From NCBI GenBank assembly GCA_002490995.1, contig DKVC01000140.1, positions 25,958 through 66,022 on the forward strand: a stretch of 40,065 nucleotides of DNA, read 5' to 3'. The notes below the pieces were generated by a model. That model had not been told where the DNA came from, searched no databases, and saw only the letters and a list, made by a program, of their open reading frames with translations. The position numbers and the translations under genes were made by a program. Below, one piece after another: positions 14,945 to 22,611 of the stretch; the first letter of the stretch is position 1; each line of letters begins with the position of its first letter. The DNA comes from Lachnospiraceae bacterium UBA7188. Lineage in GTDB: Bacteria > Bacillota > Clostridia > Lachnospirales > Lachnospiraceae.

Positions 14945-15928
14945 ATGGCATATCATTCAGACAAAAAGATGGTAATCGGAGTATCCTCCAGAGCTTTATT
15001 TGACCTGACTCTGGAAAATGAGATTTTTGAGAAGCAGGGAGTGGAAGCATACTGCAGATATCAGATAGAACATGAACAGGATATTTTAAAGCCCGGACCG
15101 GGATTCAGACTGATCAGGTCCCTGCTTCGCCTAAATGAATACAGCCAGGAAGGGAATCTCGTGGAGGTCATTATCATGTCACGCAACAGCCCGGATTCCT
15201 CGCTGCGTGTGTTTAATGCCATTGCCAGTTATGGATTGGATATTACCCGTTCCGTACTGGTAAGCGGTGCATCGCTGGCGCCTTATCTGGAGGCATTTCA
15301 TACCGATCTGTTCCTGTCCGCCTATGAGGATGATGTGCAGAGCGCTATAGACAGCGGAATAGCTGCGGGAATCATATGTACGGAGCACAGAGTGGAGGGA
15401 AGTCTGGTCCTGCATACGCAGAGAGAGGCAGGAGGCCACAGACCGGAAAAAGCTCCGGTGTCCGATGGGGAATTCCAGATACGCATTGCCTTTGATGGTG
15501 ATGCGGTGCTGTTTACAGACGAATCTGAGATGATTTTTAAGGAAAAAGGACTGAATGCATTTGAGGAAAACGAGAAGAAGTTTGCGAAAGAGCCTCTTGC
15601 GGAGGGGCCATTTGCCAAGTTTTTGAAAAAGCTGTCAGACTTGCAGAGAGAACTGGGGACAGAAGACTGCCCCATCAGGACAGCTTTGGTGACTTCACGG
15701 AGCGCGCCTGCCCATGAAAGGGTGATACGGACAATGCGCTCATGGAATGTAAGGGTAGATGAGGCATTTTTTCTGGGAGGACTGGGGAAAAGAGATGTAT
15801 TAAAGGCTTTTGGGGCGCAGATTTTTTTTGATGACCAGTCGGCACATACATTCAGTGCGGCGCAGTCCGTTCCGGCGGCAAGGGTACCTTACAGAGCTGT
15901 TGGAAAGCGAAATTTCCGGGCTGTTTAA
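14945..15928 (+). CDS. Cytosolic 5'-nucleotidase family protein (PF06189 type), 327 aa
   Basis: Matches the bacterial relatives of cytosolic 5'-nucleotidase I. MVIGVSSRALFDLTLENEIFEKQGVEAYCRYQ near the start is the family-typical opening. IIMSRNSPDSSLRVFNAI, SGASLAPYLEAFHTDLFLSA and IAFDGDAVLFTDESE (HAD-like Asp-x-Asp box, about residue 183) follow, and later GLGKRDVLKAFGAQIFFDDQ. The enzyme should remove phosphate from nucleoside monophosphates in the cytoplasm. The length equals the family norm and the ATG has AGAGGCGG upstream. A linker of about 20 polar residues precedes the DGD box. Its stop codon is followed immediately by a dispersed repeat (15931-15984). Confidence 0.88.
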   Translation: MAYHSDKKMVIGVSSRALFDLTLENEIFEKQGVEAYCRYQIEHEQDILKPGPGFRLIRSLLRLNEYSQEGNLVEVIIMSRNSPDSSLRVFNAIASYGLDITRSVLVSGASLAPYLEAFHTDLFLSAYEDDVQSAIDSGIAAGIICTEHRVEGSLVLHTQREAGGHRPEKAPVSDGEFQIRIAFDGDAVLFTDESEMIFKEKGLNAFEENEKKFAKEPLAEGPFAKFLKKLSDLQRELGTEDCPIRTALVTSRSAPAHERVIRTMRSWNVRVDEAFFLGGLGKRDVLKAFGAQIFFDDQSAHTFSAAQSVPAARVPYRAVGKRNFRAV

Positions 15929-15930
15929 AT

Positions 15931-15984
15931 TCAAGACCGCCGGATTTATACAATCGAAAACATTTGCAAACGTAAAGGTATAAC
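15931..15984 (+). repeat. Dispersed intergenic repeat, copy A
   Basis: Two modules also present, rearranged, in the gap at 22318-22611. The first is CAAGACCGCC followed by a GATTTATAC-like end (15932-15951). The second runs from AAACATTTGC to AAGGTATAAC (15958-15984), matching 22330-22356 at 23 of 27 positions. It lies just after the 5'-nucleotidase stop codon and before sfsA-mutY. No coding potential is apparent. Confidence 0.6.
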
Positions 15985-16102
15985 GGGTAAGCGCATCTGT
16001 ATTGTACTGCGGGTTTCATTGATGTGGAGTATAAATGAAAAGATTTTCCGTAACTGACTATAAAGGGGAAAATTGCAGATACTATAGGAGAAGCATTTTG
16101 GG

Positions 16103-17950
16103 ATGGAGTATAAACATATTGTAGAGGGACGTTTTATAGAACGGCTCAACCGCTTTATTGCCATGGTGGAAATTCAGGATACGGAGGGTAAAGAAAAGGA
16201 TTCTGCACGGATCGAGAGAGTTCATGTAAAGAATACGGGCAGATGTCGTGAGCTGCTCCTGGAAAGGGCACGGGTCTATCTGGAGAAATGCGGGAGCCCT
16301 AAGCGGAGTACAGCTTATGACCTTGTGGCGGTAGAGAAGGGAAAACGTATGATCAATATGGATTCCCAGGCGCCGAACAGAGCGGTGGAGGAATGGCTTC
16401 GAGACGGAGGATTGTTTCCGGATATCGTGTCAATAAAACCGGAAGCCGTATATGGGAGCTCACGTTTTGATTTCTATATTGAATCCCGGGACGAAAAAAT
16501 TTTCATGGAAGTGAAAGGTGTTACTTTGGAAGACAAAGGTGTAGTGCGCTTCCCGGATGCGCCTTCGGAGCGCGCGGTAAAGCATGTGGATGAACTGGTT
16601 GCCGCCAGAAGGAAAGGGTATCGCACTTTTGTGATGTTTGTCATACAGATGGAAGGAGTGGAATACTTTACACCCAACCGTGATACACATCCTCAGTTTG
16701 CCGAAGCACTCTGCAGAGCGGCCGAAAATGGAGTGGAGATACTGGCATATGACTGTGTGGTGACGCCGGGGAGTATGAAAATCAATCAGCCGGTTCCGGT
16801 GATCCTGAATCCTGACATTCATGAAAACTTTAGAATTTCCTTAGGAAAGAATAAGTTTGCGGATATTCCCATTCCGCTTTTAAAATGGTATGATAAGAAC
16901 AGGCGCATTCTGCCATGGCGTGAGAATCCGGATCCTTACCGTGTGTGGGTGTCTGAGATTATGCTGCAGCAGACCAGAGTGGAGGCTGTCAAACCTTATT
17001 TTGAACGCTTTATGAAAGCATTTCCCGATATTGCGGCGCTTGCGAATGCGGAGGAAGAAATGCTTTTAAAGCTGTGGGAAGGGCTTGGTTATTACAATCG
17101 GGTGCGTAATCTGCAGAAGGCTGCCATTCAGATAGAGAGTATATATGGCGGCAGAATGCCTGATACCTATGAGGAATTGCTTAAGCTGTCAGGGATTGGA
17201 AGCTATACGGCGGGAGCCATAGCTTCTATTGCTTTCGGGAAGCCGGTGGCGGCGGTGGACGGAAATGTACTTCGTGTGGCGTCAAGACTCAGAAGAGATG
17301 AGCGTCCGGTTACGGATCCAAAGGTAAAGGAATCTGTAGAGCGGGAACTGAAGGCTGTCATGCCGGCAGATCGCCCGGGTGATTTTAATCAGGCTATGAT
17401 GGAAATCGGCGCATGTGTCTGTGTTCCCAACGGAGCGCCTCTGTGTGAGAAATGCCCGCTGGAAAGTTATTGTATGGCTCATATGGCGGGAACGGAGCAG
17501 GAATATCCGAAAAAACAGGCAAAAAAACCCCGGAAAATTGAGGAGAAGACCATTCTGATCGTAAGGGATGGGAATCGGGTTGCGGTACGGAAGCGGGACG
17601 GAAAGGGTTTGCTGGCCGGTATGTATGAGTTTCCTTCCATGGAAGGTTTCCATACGGCGGGAGAAGTGGCTGCATATCTGACAGAAAATGGTCTGAAAAT
17701 ATTACAGATCCATTCATTGGAGGAGGCAAAGCATATTTTTACTCACAGAGAATGGCGTATGAAAGGCTATATGGTCAGAACGGATAAGCTGGAACCGGAA
17801 AGAACAGGCGGTTTTACGGAGGGCTGGCTGTACATTGAGCCGGGAGAGACAAGGGACAAGTATCCCATTCCGTCTGCCTTTGGCGTATATACAAAATACC
17901 TTGACATCAGGCTGGGCAAGGAAAGATATGAGGAGGACTTAAATAAGTGA
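16103..17950 (+). CDS. SfsA-MutY fusion: SfsA-family nuclease domain plus A/G-specific adenine glycosylase, 615 aa
   Basis: Residues 1-235 are a complete SfsA domain. VHVKNTGRCRELLLERARVYLE is the OB-like start, and FDFYIESRDEKIFMEVKGVTLEDKGVVRFPDAPSERAVKHVDEL holds the PD-(D/E)XK-type D...E-x-K residues. Residues about 255-600 are MutY: WYDKNRRILPWR, SEIMLQQTRV with catalytic Glu near 285, the helix-hairpin-helix LSGIGSYTAGAI, catalytic Asp in AVDGNVLRV, the cluster Cys440-448-451-457, and a C-terminal NUDIX-like 8-oxoG recognition domain (HIFTHREWRM). MutY removes adenine mispaired with 8-oxoguanine. One uninterrupted frame covers both, so the fusion is real in this sequence. The GT2 gene overlaps its end by 4 bp. 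Confidence 0.95.
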   Translation: MEYKHIVEGRFIERLNRFIAMVEIQDTEGKEKDSARIERVHVKNTGRCRELLLERARVYLEKCGSPKRSTAYDLVAVEKGKRMINMDSQAPNRAVEEWLRDGGLFPDIVSIKPEAVYGSSRFDFYIESRDEKIFMEVKGVTLEDKGVVRFPDAPSERAVKHVDELVAARRKGYRTFVMFVIQMEGVEYFTPNRDTHPQFAEALCRAAENGVEILAYDCVVTPGSMKINQPVPVILNPDIHENFRISLGKNKFADIPIPLLKWYDKNRRILPWRENPDPYRVWVSEIMLQQTRVEAVKPYFERFMKAFPDIAALANAEEEMLLKLWEGLGYYNRVRNLQKAAIQIESIYGGRMPDTYEELLKLSGIGSYTAGAIASIAFGKPVAAVDGNVLRVASRLRRDERPVTDPKVKESVERELKAVMPADRPGDFNQAMMEIGACVCVPNGAPLCEKCPLESYCMAHMAGTEQEYPKKQAKKPRKIEEKTILIVRDGNRVAVRKRDGKGLLAGMYEFPSMEGFHTAGEVAAYLTENGLKILQIHSLEEAKHIFTHREWRMKGYMVRTDKLEPERTGGFTEGWLYIEPGETRDKYPIPSAFGVYTKYLDIRLGKERYEEDLNK

Positions 17951-18972
17951 AACTGTTGTCTATAGCAATCCCCTGCTATAATTCTGAAGCTTATATGAGG
18001 AAATGCGTGGATTCCCTTCTGGATGGAGGAGAGGATGTAGAGATTATCATCGTAGACGATGGCTCCAGGGACGGGACAGCTGAGATTGCTGATGAGTATG
18101 CGGATAAATACCCGACTATCGTTAAGGCCGTGCATCAGGAAAACGGAGGTCATGGCGCTGCTGTCAATACCGGTATCCAAAACGCGGAAGGGCTGTATTT
18201 TAAAGTGGTGGACAGCGATGACTGGGTTAAGAAGGAGGCCTATCTGCAGGTGCTGGATAAGCTGAGGGAACTGGCAGGGGGGGCATATGCCCTGGATATG
18301 CTGATTTGCAATTTTGTCTATGAGAAGGAAGGGGAGAAGCGGAAGAAGGTAATGCACTATCGGCATATCCTTCCGGAGGGGAAGCAGTTTACCTGGCAGG
18401 ACTGTCATCATTTTATAAAGGGACATTATATATTGATGCATTCGGTTATTTTTCGCACCAGGCTGTTGCGGGAATGTGGGCTGAAGCTTCCAGAGCATAC
18501 CTTTTATGTGGATAATATTTATGTATTTGAACCACTGCTTTATGTGCGGAATATGTATTACATGGATGTAAATCTGTACCGCTACTATATTGGGCGCGAG
18601 GATCAGTCGGTAAATGAGGAGATCATGATATCCAGGATTGATCAGCAGATCAGGGTAAATAAGATCATGATAGACTACATGGTGGATAAAAAGCAGGAAG
18701 TGCTGCGGAATAAGCGCCTGTATCAATACATGCGGAATTATCTGGAAATTATTACAACAGTGTCTTCTGTGTTGCTGATCCGTTCTGGTACGGAGGAGAA
18801 CCTGGAGAAGAAGAAGGAACTGTGGAAATATCTGAAATCCAGGGACGGTGCCCTCTATCTGTGCCTGCGTCATGGCCTTATGGGGAATGCGATGAATCTT
18901 CCCGGGCGCAGCGGACGCAGGATATCAGTCAGCGGGTATAAGATCTGCCAGAAAATTTTTAAGTTCAATTGA
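17947..18972 (+). CDS. Family 2 glycosyltransferase, 341 aa
   Basis: GT-A fold glycosyltransferase. The N-terminus LLSIAIPCYNSEAYMRKCVDSLL is followed by IIIVDDGSRDGTAEIADEY and ENGGHGAAVNTGI, and then the metal-binding DxD in KVVDSDDW (about residue 95), the hallmarks of GT2 enzymes that build envelope polysaccharides or glycolipids. The rest is a helical region without a clear transmembrane anchor, so it is probably cytoplasmic or peripheral. It starts with GTG 17947 inside the sfsA-mutY stop (GTGA overlap), indicating translational coupling with a DNA repair gene, an odd pairing. Acceptor and sugar cannot be read from the sequence. A terminator for the opposite strand lies just after it. 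Confidence 0.9.
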   Translation: MKLLSIAIPCYNSEAYMRKCVDSLLDGGEDVEIIIVDDGSRDGTAEIADEYADKYPTIVKAVHQENGGHGAAVNTGIQNAEGLYFKVVDSDDWVKKEAYLQVLDKLRELAGGAYALDMLICNFVYEKEGEKRKKVMHYRHILPEGKQFTWQDCHHFIKGHYILMHSVIFRTRLLRECGLKLPEHTFYVDNIYVFEPLLYVRNMYYMDVNLYRYYIGREDQSVNEEIMISRIDQQIRVNKIMIDYMVDKKQEVLRNKRLYQYMRNYLEIITTVSSVLLIRSGTEENLEKKKELWKYLKSRDGALYLCLRHGLMGNAMNLPGRSGRRISVSGYKICQKIFKFN

Positions 18973-19011
18973 CAAAAGAAAGGGCTTCCGGAAATATTAT
19001 CCTGGAAGCCC
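18972..19011 (-). terminator. Terminator for the PAP2-like gene (possibly bidirectional)
   Basis: GGGCTTCC (18982-18989) pairs with GGAAGCCC (19004-19011); on the reverse strand the stem is followed by TTTCTTTTGT. It lies between convergent genes and may also halt the glycosyltransferase transcript. Confidence 0.75.
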
Positions 19012-19016
19012 CCTGT

Positions 19017-19694
19017 TTACATAGAGATTCTCTTTTTCAGCCTGTGCTGCATTCTGGCTGCCATGACGACTTCCCGTCTGTAAGTAAAGGTATACATTAC
19101 GCCACCTAAAGTAAGAGCGGTCATTACATCAAAAACTGAATGTTGCTTGATGAACATTGTGGACAGTATAATGGAGATGGATAGTATCCCGGAAGCCAGT
19201 TTGATGGCTTTTTTATTTTCCAGCTCTGCGCTGCGGATGACTGCAAAATGCGCTCCCATGGAATTATATACGTGGATGCTGGGCCACAGATTCGTGGGTG
19301 TATCCACATGCCAGAGGGCCGATACCGCTCTTGTAAAAATATTGTCCCGGGGCATTTCTGCCAACCGGAGATGATGTCCGTTTGGCCACAGGGTGGATAT
19401 GATAAGGAAAAGAGTCATACCCGTAAACAGGAATGCGCAGCATCTGTAAAACTCCTGCCTGTTCCTGAAAAACAGAAATAATACCACTATGGATACATAG
19501 GCAAACCATAGAAGGTAAGGGACGATAAATATCTCGCAGAAGGGAATGTAATCATCTGCAGTCACATGAATGACACGGTAATTTTTCTTATTTGTTTCCT
19601 CCAGCCATGCGAACCAGAACAGATAGATGGCCATATAGACCAGCAATGGAATACCGTGCCTGTAGTTCTTATAGATTTTTTTAAACTTTTTCAT
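19017..19694 (-). CDS. PAP2-like membrane phosphatase, 225 aa
   Basis: An integral membrane protein with about five or six helices. It carries the later PAP2 motifs: NLWPSIHVYNS (the PSxH motif, about residue 137) and KQHSVFDV (the HxxxD motif, about 184). These are typical of lipid phosphatases and inositol phosphotransferase-like enzymes that act on phosphatidate, undecaprenyl pyrophosphate or related lipids at the membrane. The canonical first motif KxxxxxxRP is not evident, which fits the divergent PAP2 subgroup. The start ATG at 19694 is preceded by a promoter at 19749-19776. Upstream on the same strand is a lipid kinase gene, so the two may act on related lipids. The substrate is inferred only from the family. 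Confidence 0.83.
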   Translation of the reverse strand: MKKFKKIYKNYRHGIPLLVYMAIYLFWFAWLEETNKKNYRVIHVTADDYIPFCEIFIVPYLLWFAYVSIVVLFLFFRNRQEFYRCCAFLFTGMTLFLIISTLWPNGHHLRLAEMPRDNIFTRAVSALWHVDTPTNLWPSIHVYNSMGAHFAVIRSAELENKKAIKLASGILSISIILSTMFIKQHSVFDVMTALTLGGVMYTFTYRREVVMAARMQHRLKKRISM

Positions 19695-19748
19695 TTTTCA
19701 GCAATCCTTTCACGATTCTCCCCGGTTAAAAACCTTTAACCATGCTCT

Positions 19749-19776
19749 AGTATAGCGCTAAAAAATGAAAAATCAA
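19749..19776 (-). promoter_or_regulatory. Promoter of the PAP2-like gene
   Basis: On the reverse strand TTGATT (19776-19771), 16-nt spacer, TATACT (19754-19749). Between it and the gene is GGTTAAA...TTTAACC, a small 7-bp inverted repeat near 19726-19743. Confidence 0.5.
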
Positions 19777-19818
19777 TGCCTTTTTATACTTCTTAAGCAT
19801 TATTTTAGAAAATCTTTA

Positions 19819-20742
19819 TCACCGCAGGATCTGAATGGCATTCCTTTCGCAGGTGACATGGATCCGGTTGCTTTTACGGCTGACCTCGCCGTCTGTATGA
19901 ACCCATAGGGGCAGGCTGGTCTCAAGGGTCAGGCTTCTGGCCTTGTAGGGGGTAATTCCGTTGAATCTGTAATGATTTCCACTGAAAGCAGTGGGAAGGG
20001 CAAACAGGATCAGCAGTTTCGGAAGATCGCCCACCGCGCAGATATTCAGAAAACCGTCACAGTCATCCGCATCTGGGGCAAACATGAACCCGCCGCCCTC
20101 AAAGCGGTGAAGCATGCAGGCGGTAAACAGCATATTTCCGATATCTACGGGAGTGCCATTTTCCAGTGTCAGTTTTCCGGATACAGCTTTTGCGGCAAAC
20201 AGCTGTTTCAGAGCAATGCCAAGGTAGGTCAGTTTTCCGAGTCCCAGGCGGTTCATGGCTTTTTTGATGACAGAACGCAGGGCTTCCTCGCAGACAGCGG
20301 CGTCAAAGCCGATTCCGCAGCTGACAGCGAATCTGCGTGCCGCGCCGTCCGGATAGGTCACGGTTCCCAGGTCCATGGGATACGGTTTCCCGGAATGCAG
20401 GATCAGGTCAAGGGCATGGGATGGATCCCTGGGGATTTTCAAATCTCTTGCCAGATCGTTGCTGGAACCGGTGGGGATATAGCCCAGTGTAATGCGGGAA
20501 GGAGTTTCAAGCCCCTGGAGAGCCTCATTGACTGTGCCGTCGCCGCCCAGTATGATGATGGACAGCGGAGCCATTGCCTGGCGGGTGATCTCACCTGCGA
20601 TCCGGACTGTGTCTCCGGCTTTTTCGGAAAAGTAAGGATGGTAAGAGATGTTTTGGGAATGAAGGACAGGCTCTATTTGTTCTTTCCATATCTGCAGGCC
20701 CCGGCCGGAGCGGGATGCCGGATTGATGATAATGTGATACAT
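19819..20742 (-). CDS. Diacylglycerol kinase / YegS-BmrU family lipid kinase, 307 aa
   Basis: N-terminal catalytic domain of the diacylglycerol/sphingosine kinase superfamily. MYHIIINPASRSGRGL is the nucleotide-binding start, then IIILGGDGTVNEALQGL with the GGDGT signature (about residues 64-68) and GYIPTGSSNDLARDLKIP. A C-terminal beta-rich domain follows (GIGFDAAVCEE, FEGGGFMFAPDADDCDGFLNICAV), with the Asp residues that usually bind structural Mg. Enzymes of this family phosphorylate diacylglycerol or similar lipids at the membrane face. The length is normal for the family. It is co-oriented with the PAP2-like gene downstream; kinase and phosphatase on neighbouring genes suggest a lipid phosphorylation cycle, but that is only an inference. 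Confidence 0.92.
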   Translation of the reverse strand: MYHIIINPASRSGRGLQIWKEQIEPVLHSQNISYHPYFSEKAGDTVRIAGEITRQAMAPLSIIILGGDGTVNEALQGLETPSRITLGYIPTGSSNDLARDLKIPRDPSHALDLILHSGKPYPMDLGTVTYPDGAARRFAVSCGIGFDAAVCEEALRSVIKKAMNRLGLGKLTYLGIALKQLFAAKAVSGKLTLENGTPVDIGNMLFTACMLHRFEGGGFMFAPDADDCDGFLNICAVGDLPKLLILFALPTAFSGNHYRFNGITPYKARSLTLETSLPLWVHTDGEVSRKSNRIHVTCERNAIQILR

Positions 20743-20860
20743 GGCGAACCCTCAACTTTCGTATGTTTTGCCAGTGGGAATATTCAATAAATTGTACTGC
20801 TTTAAGCTGCTTTCTATTGTAACAGTGAATGGGGGTTTCGTAAAGCCTGTTGTTCTGAAA

Positions 20861-20884
20861 AATATGCCAAAAATATGGCATATT
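20861..20884. repeat. Inverted repeat upstream of the glyA promoter
   Basis: AATATGCCA (20861-20869), 6-nt loop, TGGCATATT (20876-20884), a perfect 9-bp pair. It lies about 23 bp upstream of the glyA -35 region and between divergent genes, a reasonable operator position. The rest of the 20743-21078 gap holds the glyA promoter and two leader hairpins. Confidence 0.5.
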
Positions 20885-20906
20885 GCATAAAAAATCAATT
20901 TTTTGT

Positions 20907-20934
20907 TTGCATTCGCCATGTTCTATGATATAAT
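20907..20934 (+). promoter_or_regulatory. glyA promoter with extended -10
   Basis: Perfect TATAAT (20929-20934) with extended TG (20926-20927), and a weak -35 TTGCAT (20907-20912) at 16 nt. The start would be near 20941, leaving a leader of about 138 nt before the glyA ATG. Confidence 0.7.
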
Positions 20935-20968
20935 CAAACCGTATGTCAATTATGGATATATATATGTC

Positions 20969-21019
20969 TTATCGGAAGCAATTTCTTTGCTTCCGATAAA
21001 AGGCGCGTCCCTTTGCGCC
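20969..21019 (+). promoter_or_regulatory. Two consecutive hairpins in the glyA mRNA leader
   Basis: First: a perfect 13-bp stem TTATCGGAAGCAA (20969-20981) / TTGCTTCCGATAA (20987-20999) with loop TTTCT. Second: GGCGC / GCGCC just after it (from 21001). Neither is followed by a T run, so they look like leader structures rather than terminators. I match them to no known riboswitch. Confidence 0.5.
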
Positions 21020-21078
21020 GCATTCATTAAAAGGAGCAATTCATACGTATATACAGAAAAGAACAGGAGGATCCGGAA

Positions 21079-22317
21079 ATGTATTCTTTGGACGAAGTAA
21101 GAGATGTAGACCCCGAAATAGCTCAGGCAATTATGGATGAGCAGGAGAGGCAGAACAGCCATATTGAGCTGATTGCTTCGGAAAATTGGGTGAGTAAGGC
21201 CGTCATGGCTGCAATGGGAAGCCCTTTGACGAATAAATATGCGGAAGGATATCCGGGAAAGCGGTATTACGGAGGCTGCCAGTGCGTGGACGTGGTGGAG
21301 AATCTGGCAATCAGCCGCGCGAAGGAGCTGTTTGGCTGTGAGTATGCCAATGTACAGCCTCATTCCGGTGCCCAGGCAAATATGGCGGTGCAGTTTGCGG
21401 TCTGTAAGCCGGGAGATACCATTATGGGAATGAATCTGGATCACGGCGGACATCTGACACACGGGAGTCCGGTGAATATGTCCGGGAAATATTTCCACAT
21501 CGTTCCATACGGGGTAAATGAGGAGGGATTTATTGATTACGACGCCCTTCGCGGGATTGCACTGGAGGCACGTCCCAAAATGATCATTGCCGGCGCATCT
21601 GCCTATGCGCGTACCATAGATTTCGAGAAATTCCGTCAGGTGGCGGACGAGGTGGGGGCAGTGCTGATGGTGGATATGGCACATATTGCGGGCCTGGTGG
21701 CGGCAGGGCTTCATCCCAGTCCGATTCCTTACGCCGATGTGACCACCACCACCACCCATAAGACACTCAGAGGACCCAGGGGAGGCATGATTCTCTCAAG
21801 CAAAGCCGTCAATGACAAGTATAATTTCAATAAAGCGATTTTCCCGGGCATCCAGGGCGGACCGCTGATGCATGTCATTGCTGCCAAGGCAGTATGCTTC
21901 AAGGAGGCTCTGAGCGATGACTTCAGGCAGTATCAGAAGAATATTGTGGACAATGCGCAGGCGCTGTGCAGGGGGCTGATGGACAGAGGCGTCAAAATCG
22001 TGTCCGGCGGTACGGATAATCATTTGATGCTGGTTGACCTGACCAATTTCGGCATTACCGGCAAGGCTGCTGAAAAGCTTCTGGATGCGGCGCATATAAC
22101 CTGTAATAAGAATACGATTCCCAACGATCCCCAGTCGCCTTTCGTGACCAGCGGTATCAGGCTGGGTACGCCTGCTGTCACTTCCAGAGGCATGAATACG
22201 GAAGATATGGACAGAATCGCAGAGGCCATTGCCCTTGTGCTTAAGGGCGGGGAAGAGAAGGTTGCTGAAAGCTATGCCATTGTGCAGAAGCTGACAGAGA
22301 AATATCCGTTGATTTAA
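21079..22317 (+). CDS. glyA: Serine hydroxymethyltransferase GlyA, 412 aa
   Basis: PLP enzyme that converts serine and tetrahydrofolate to glycine and 5,10-methylene-tetrahydrofolate, feeding one-carbon units to purine, thymidylate and methionine synthesis. Hallmarks: IELIASENWVSKAVMAAMGSPLTNKYAEGYPGKRYYGGC at the start, LMVDMAHIAGLVAAG, and the PLP-lysine motif TTTTHKTLRGPRGG, where the lysine is residue 228. RLGTPAVTSRGM lies near the end. The length is the usual one. AGGAGG lies about 9 nt before ATG 21079. It has its own promoter and a structured 138-nt leader. Downstream comes a repeat-filled gap and then hom, so serine/glycine and threonine synthesis genes are neighbours here. Confidence 0.98.
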   Translation: MYSLDEVRDVDPEIAQAIMDEQERQNSHIELIASENWVSKAVMAAMGSPLTNKYAEGYPGKRYYGGCQCVDVVENLAISRAKELFGCEYANVQPHSGAQANMAVQFAVCKPGDTIMGMNLDHGGHLTHGSPVNMSGKYFHIVPYGVNEEGFIDYDALRGIALEARPKMIIAGASAYARTIDFEKFRQVADEVGAVLMVDMAHIAGLVAAGLHPSPIPYADVTTTTTHKTLRGPRGGMILSSKAVNDKYNFNKAIFPGIQGGPLMHVIAAKAVCFKEALSDDFRQYQKNIVDNAQALCRGLMDRGVKIVSGGTDNHLMLVDLTNFGITGKAAEKLLDAAHITCNKNTIPNDPQSPFVTSGIRLGTPAVTSRGMNTEDMDRIAEAIALVLKGGEEKVAESYAIVQKLTEKYPLI

Positions 22318-22329
22318 ACTCACGATCAG

Positions 22330-22503
22330 AAACATTTGCCAATGGGAAGGTATAACAATGTCACTCTTATGACAGTGACCTTGAGACCGCCAGCCAGGTG
22401 CTTCCCCGGGGACACCACTGTAAATCCTGGCGGTCTGCAGTATAGCAGTAAGCGGTTTAGTATACTTGTGATCATGAGTATAAATTCTGGCGGTCTTGAG
22501 TAT
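22330..22503. repeat. Dispersed intergenic repeat cluster, copies B-D
   Basis: AAACATTTGC...AAGGTATAAC (22330-22356) repeats the module at 15958-15984. TTGAGACCGCCAG (22381-22393) is answered in inverse orientation by TAAATCCTGGCGGTCTGCAG (22421-22440). Exactly 60 bp on comes TAAATTCTGGCGGTCTTGAG (22481-22500). The gap between glyA and hom (22318-22611) is largely made of these elements; no ORF or promoter is convincing there. Confidence 0.65.
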
Positions 22504-22611
22504 GACGGGGCGGAATTGGGTTGCGATAACGGAACTATGTATTGCGTATAAGCGTATCGCTGATACATGGAAGAACTGGAATAATAGCGGAGCTGGAACA
22601 GGAGAAAAGCG

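Noticed and set aside
17767..18873. 368-codon reverse-strand frame over the GT2 gene
   Set aside because: The forward strand encodes an obvious GT2 enzyme with GTGA coupling to mutY; the reverse product is His/Ile/Leu-rich and motif-free.
20969..20999. glyA leader hairpin as a rho-independent terminator
   Set aside because: No T run follows the stem on the coding strand, and glyA needs transcription through it.
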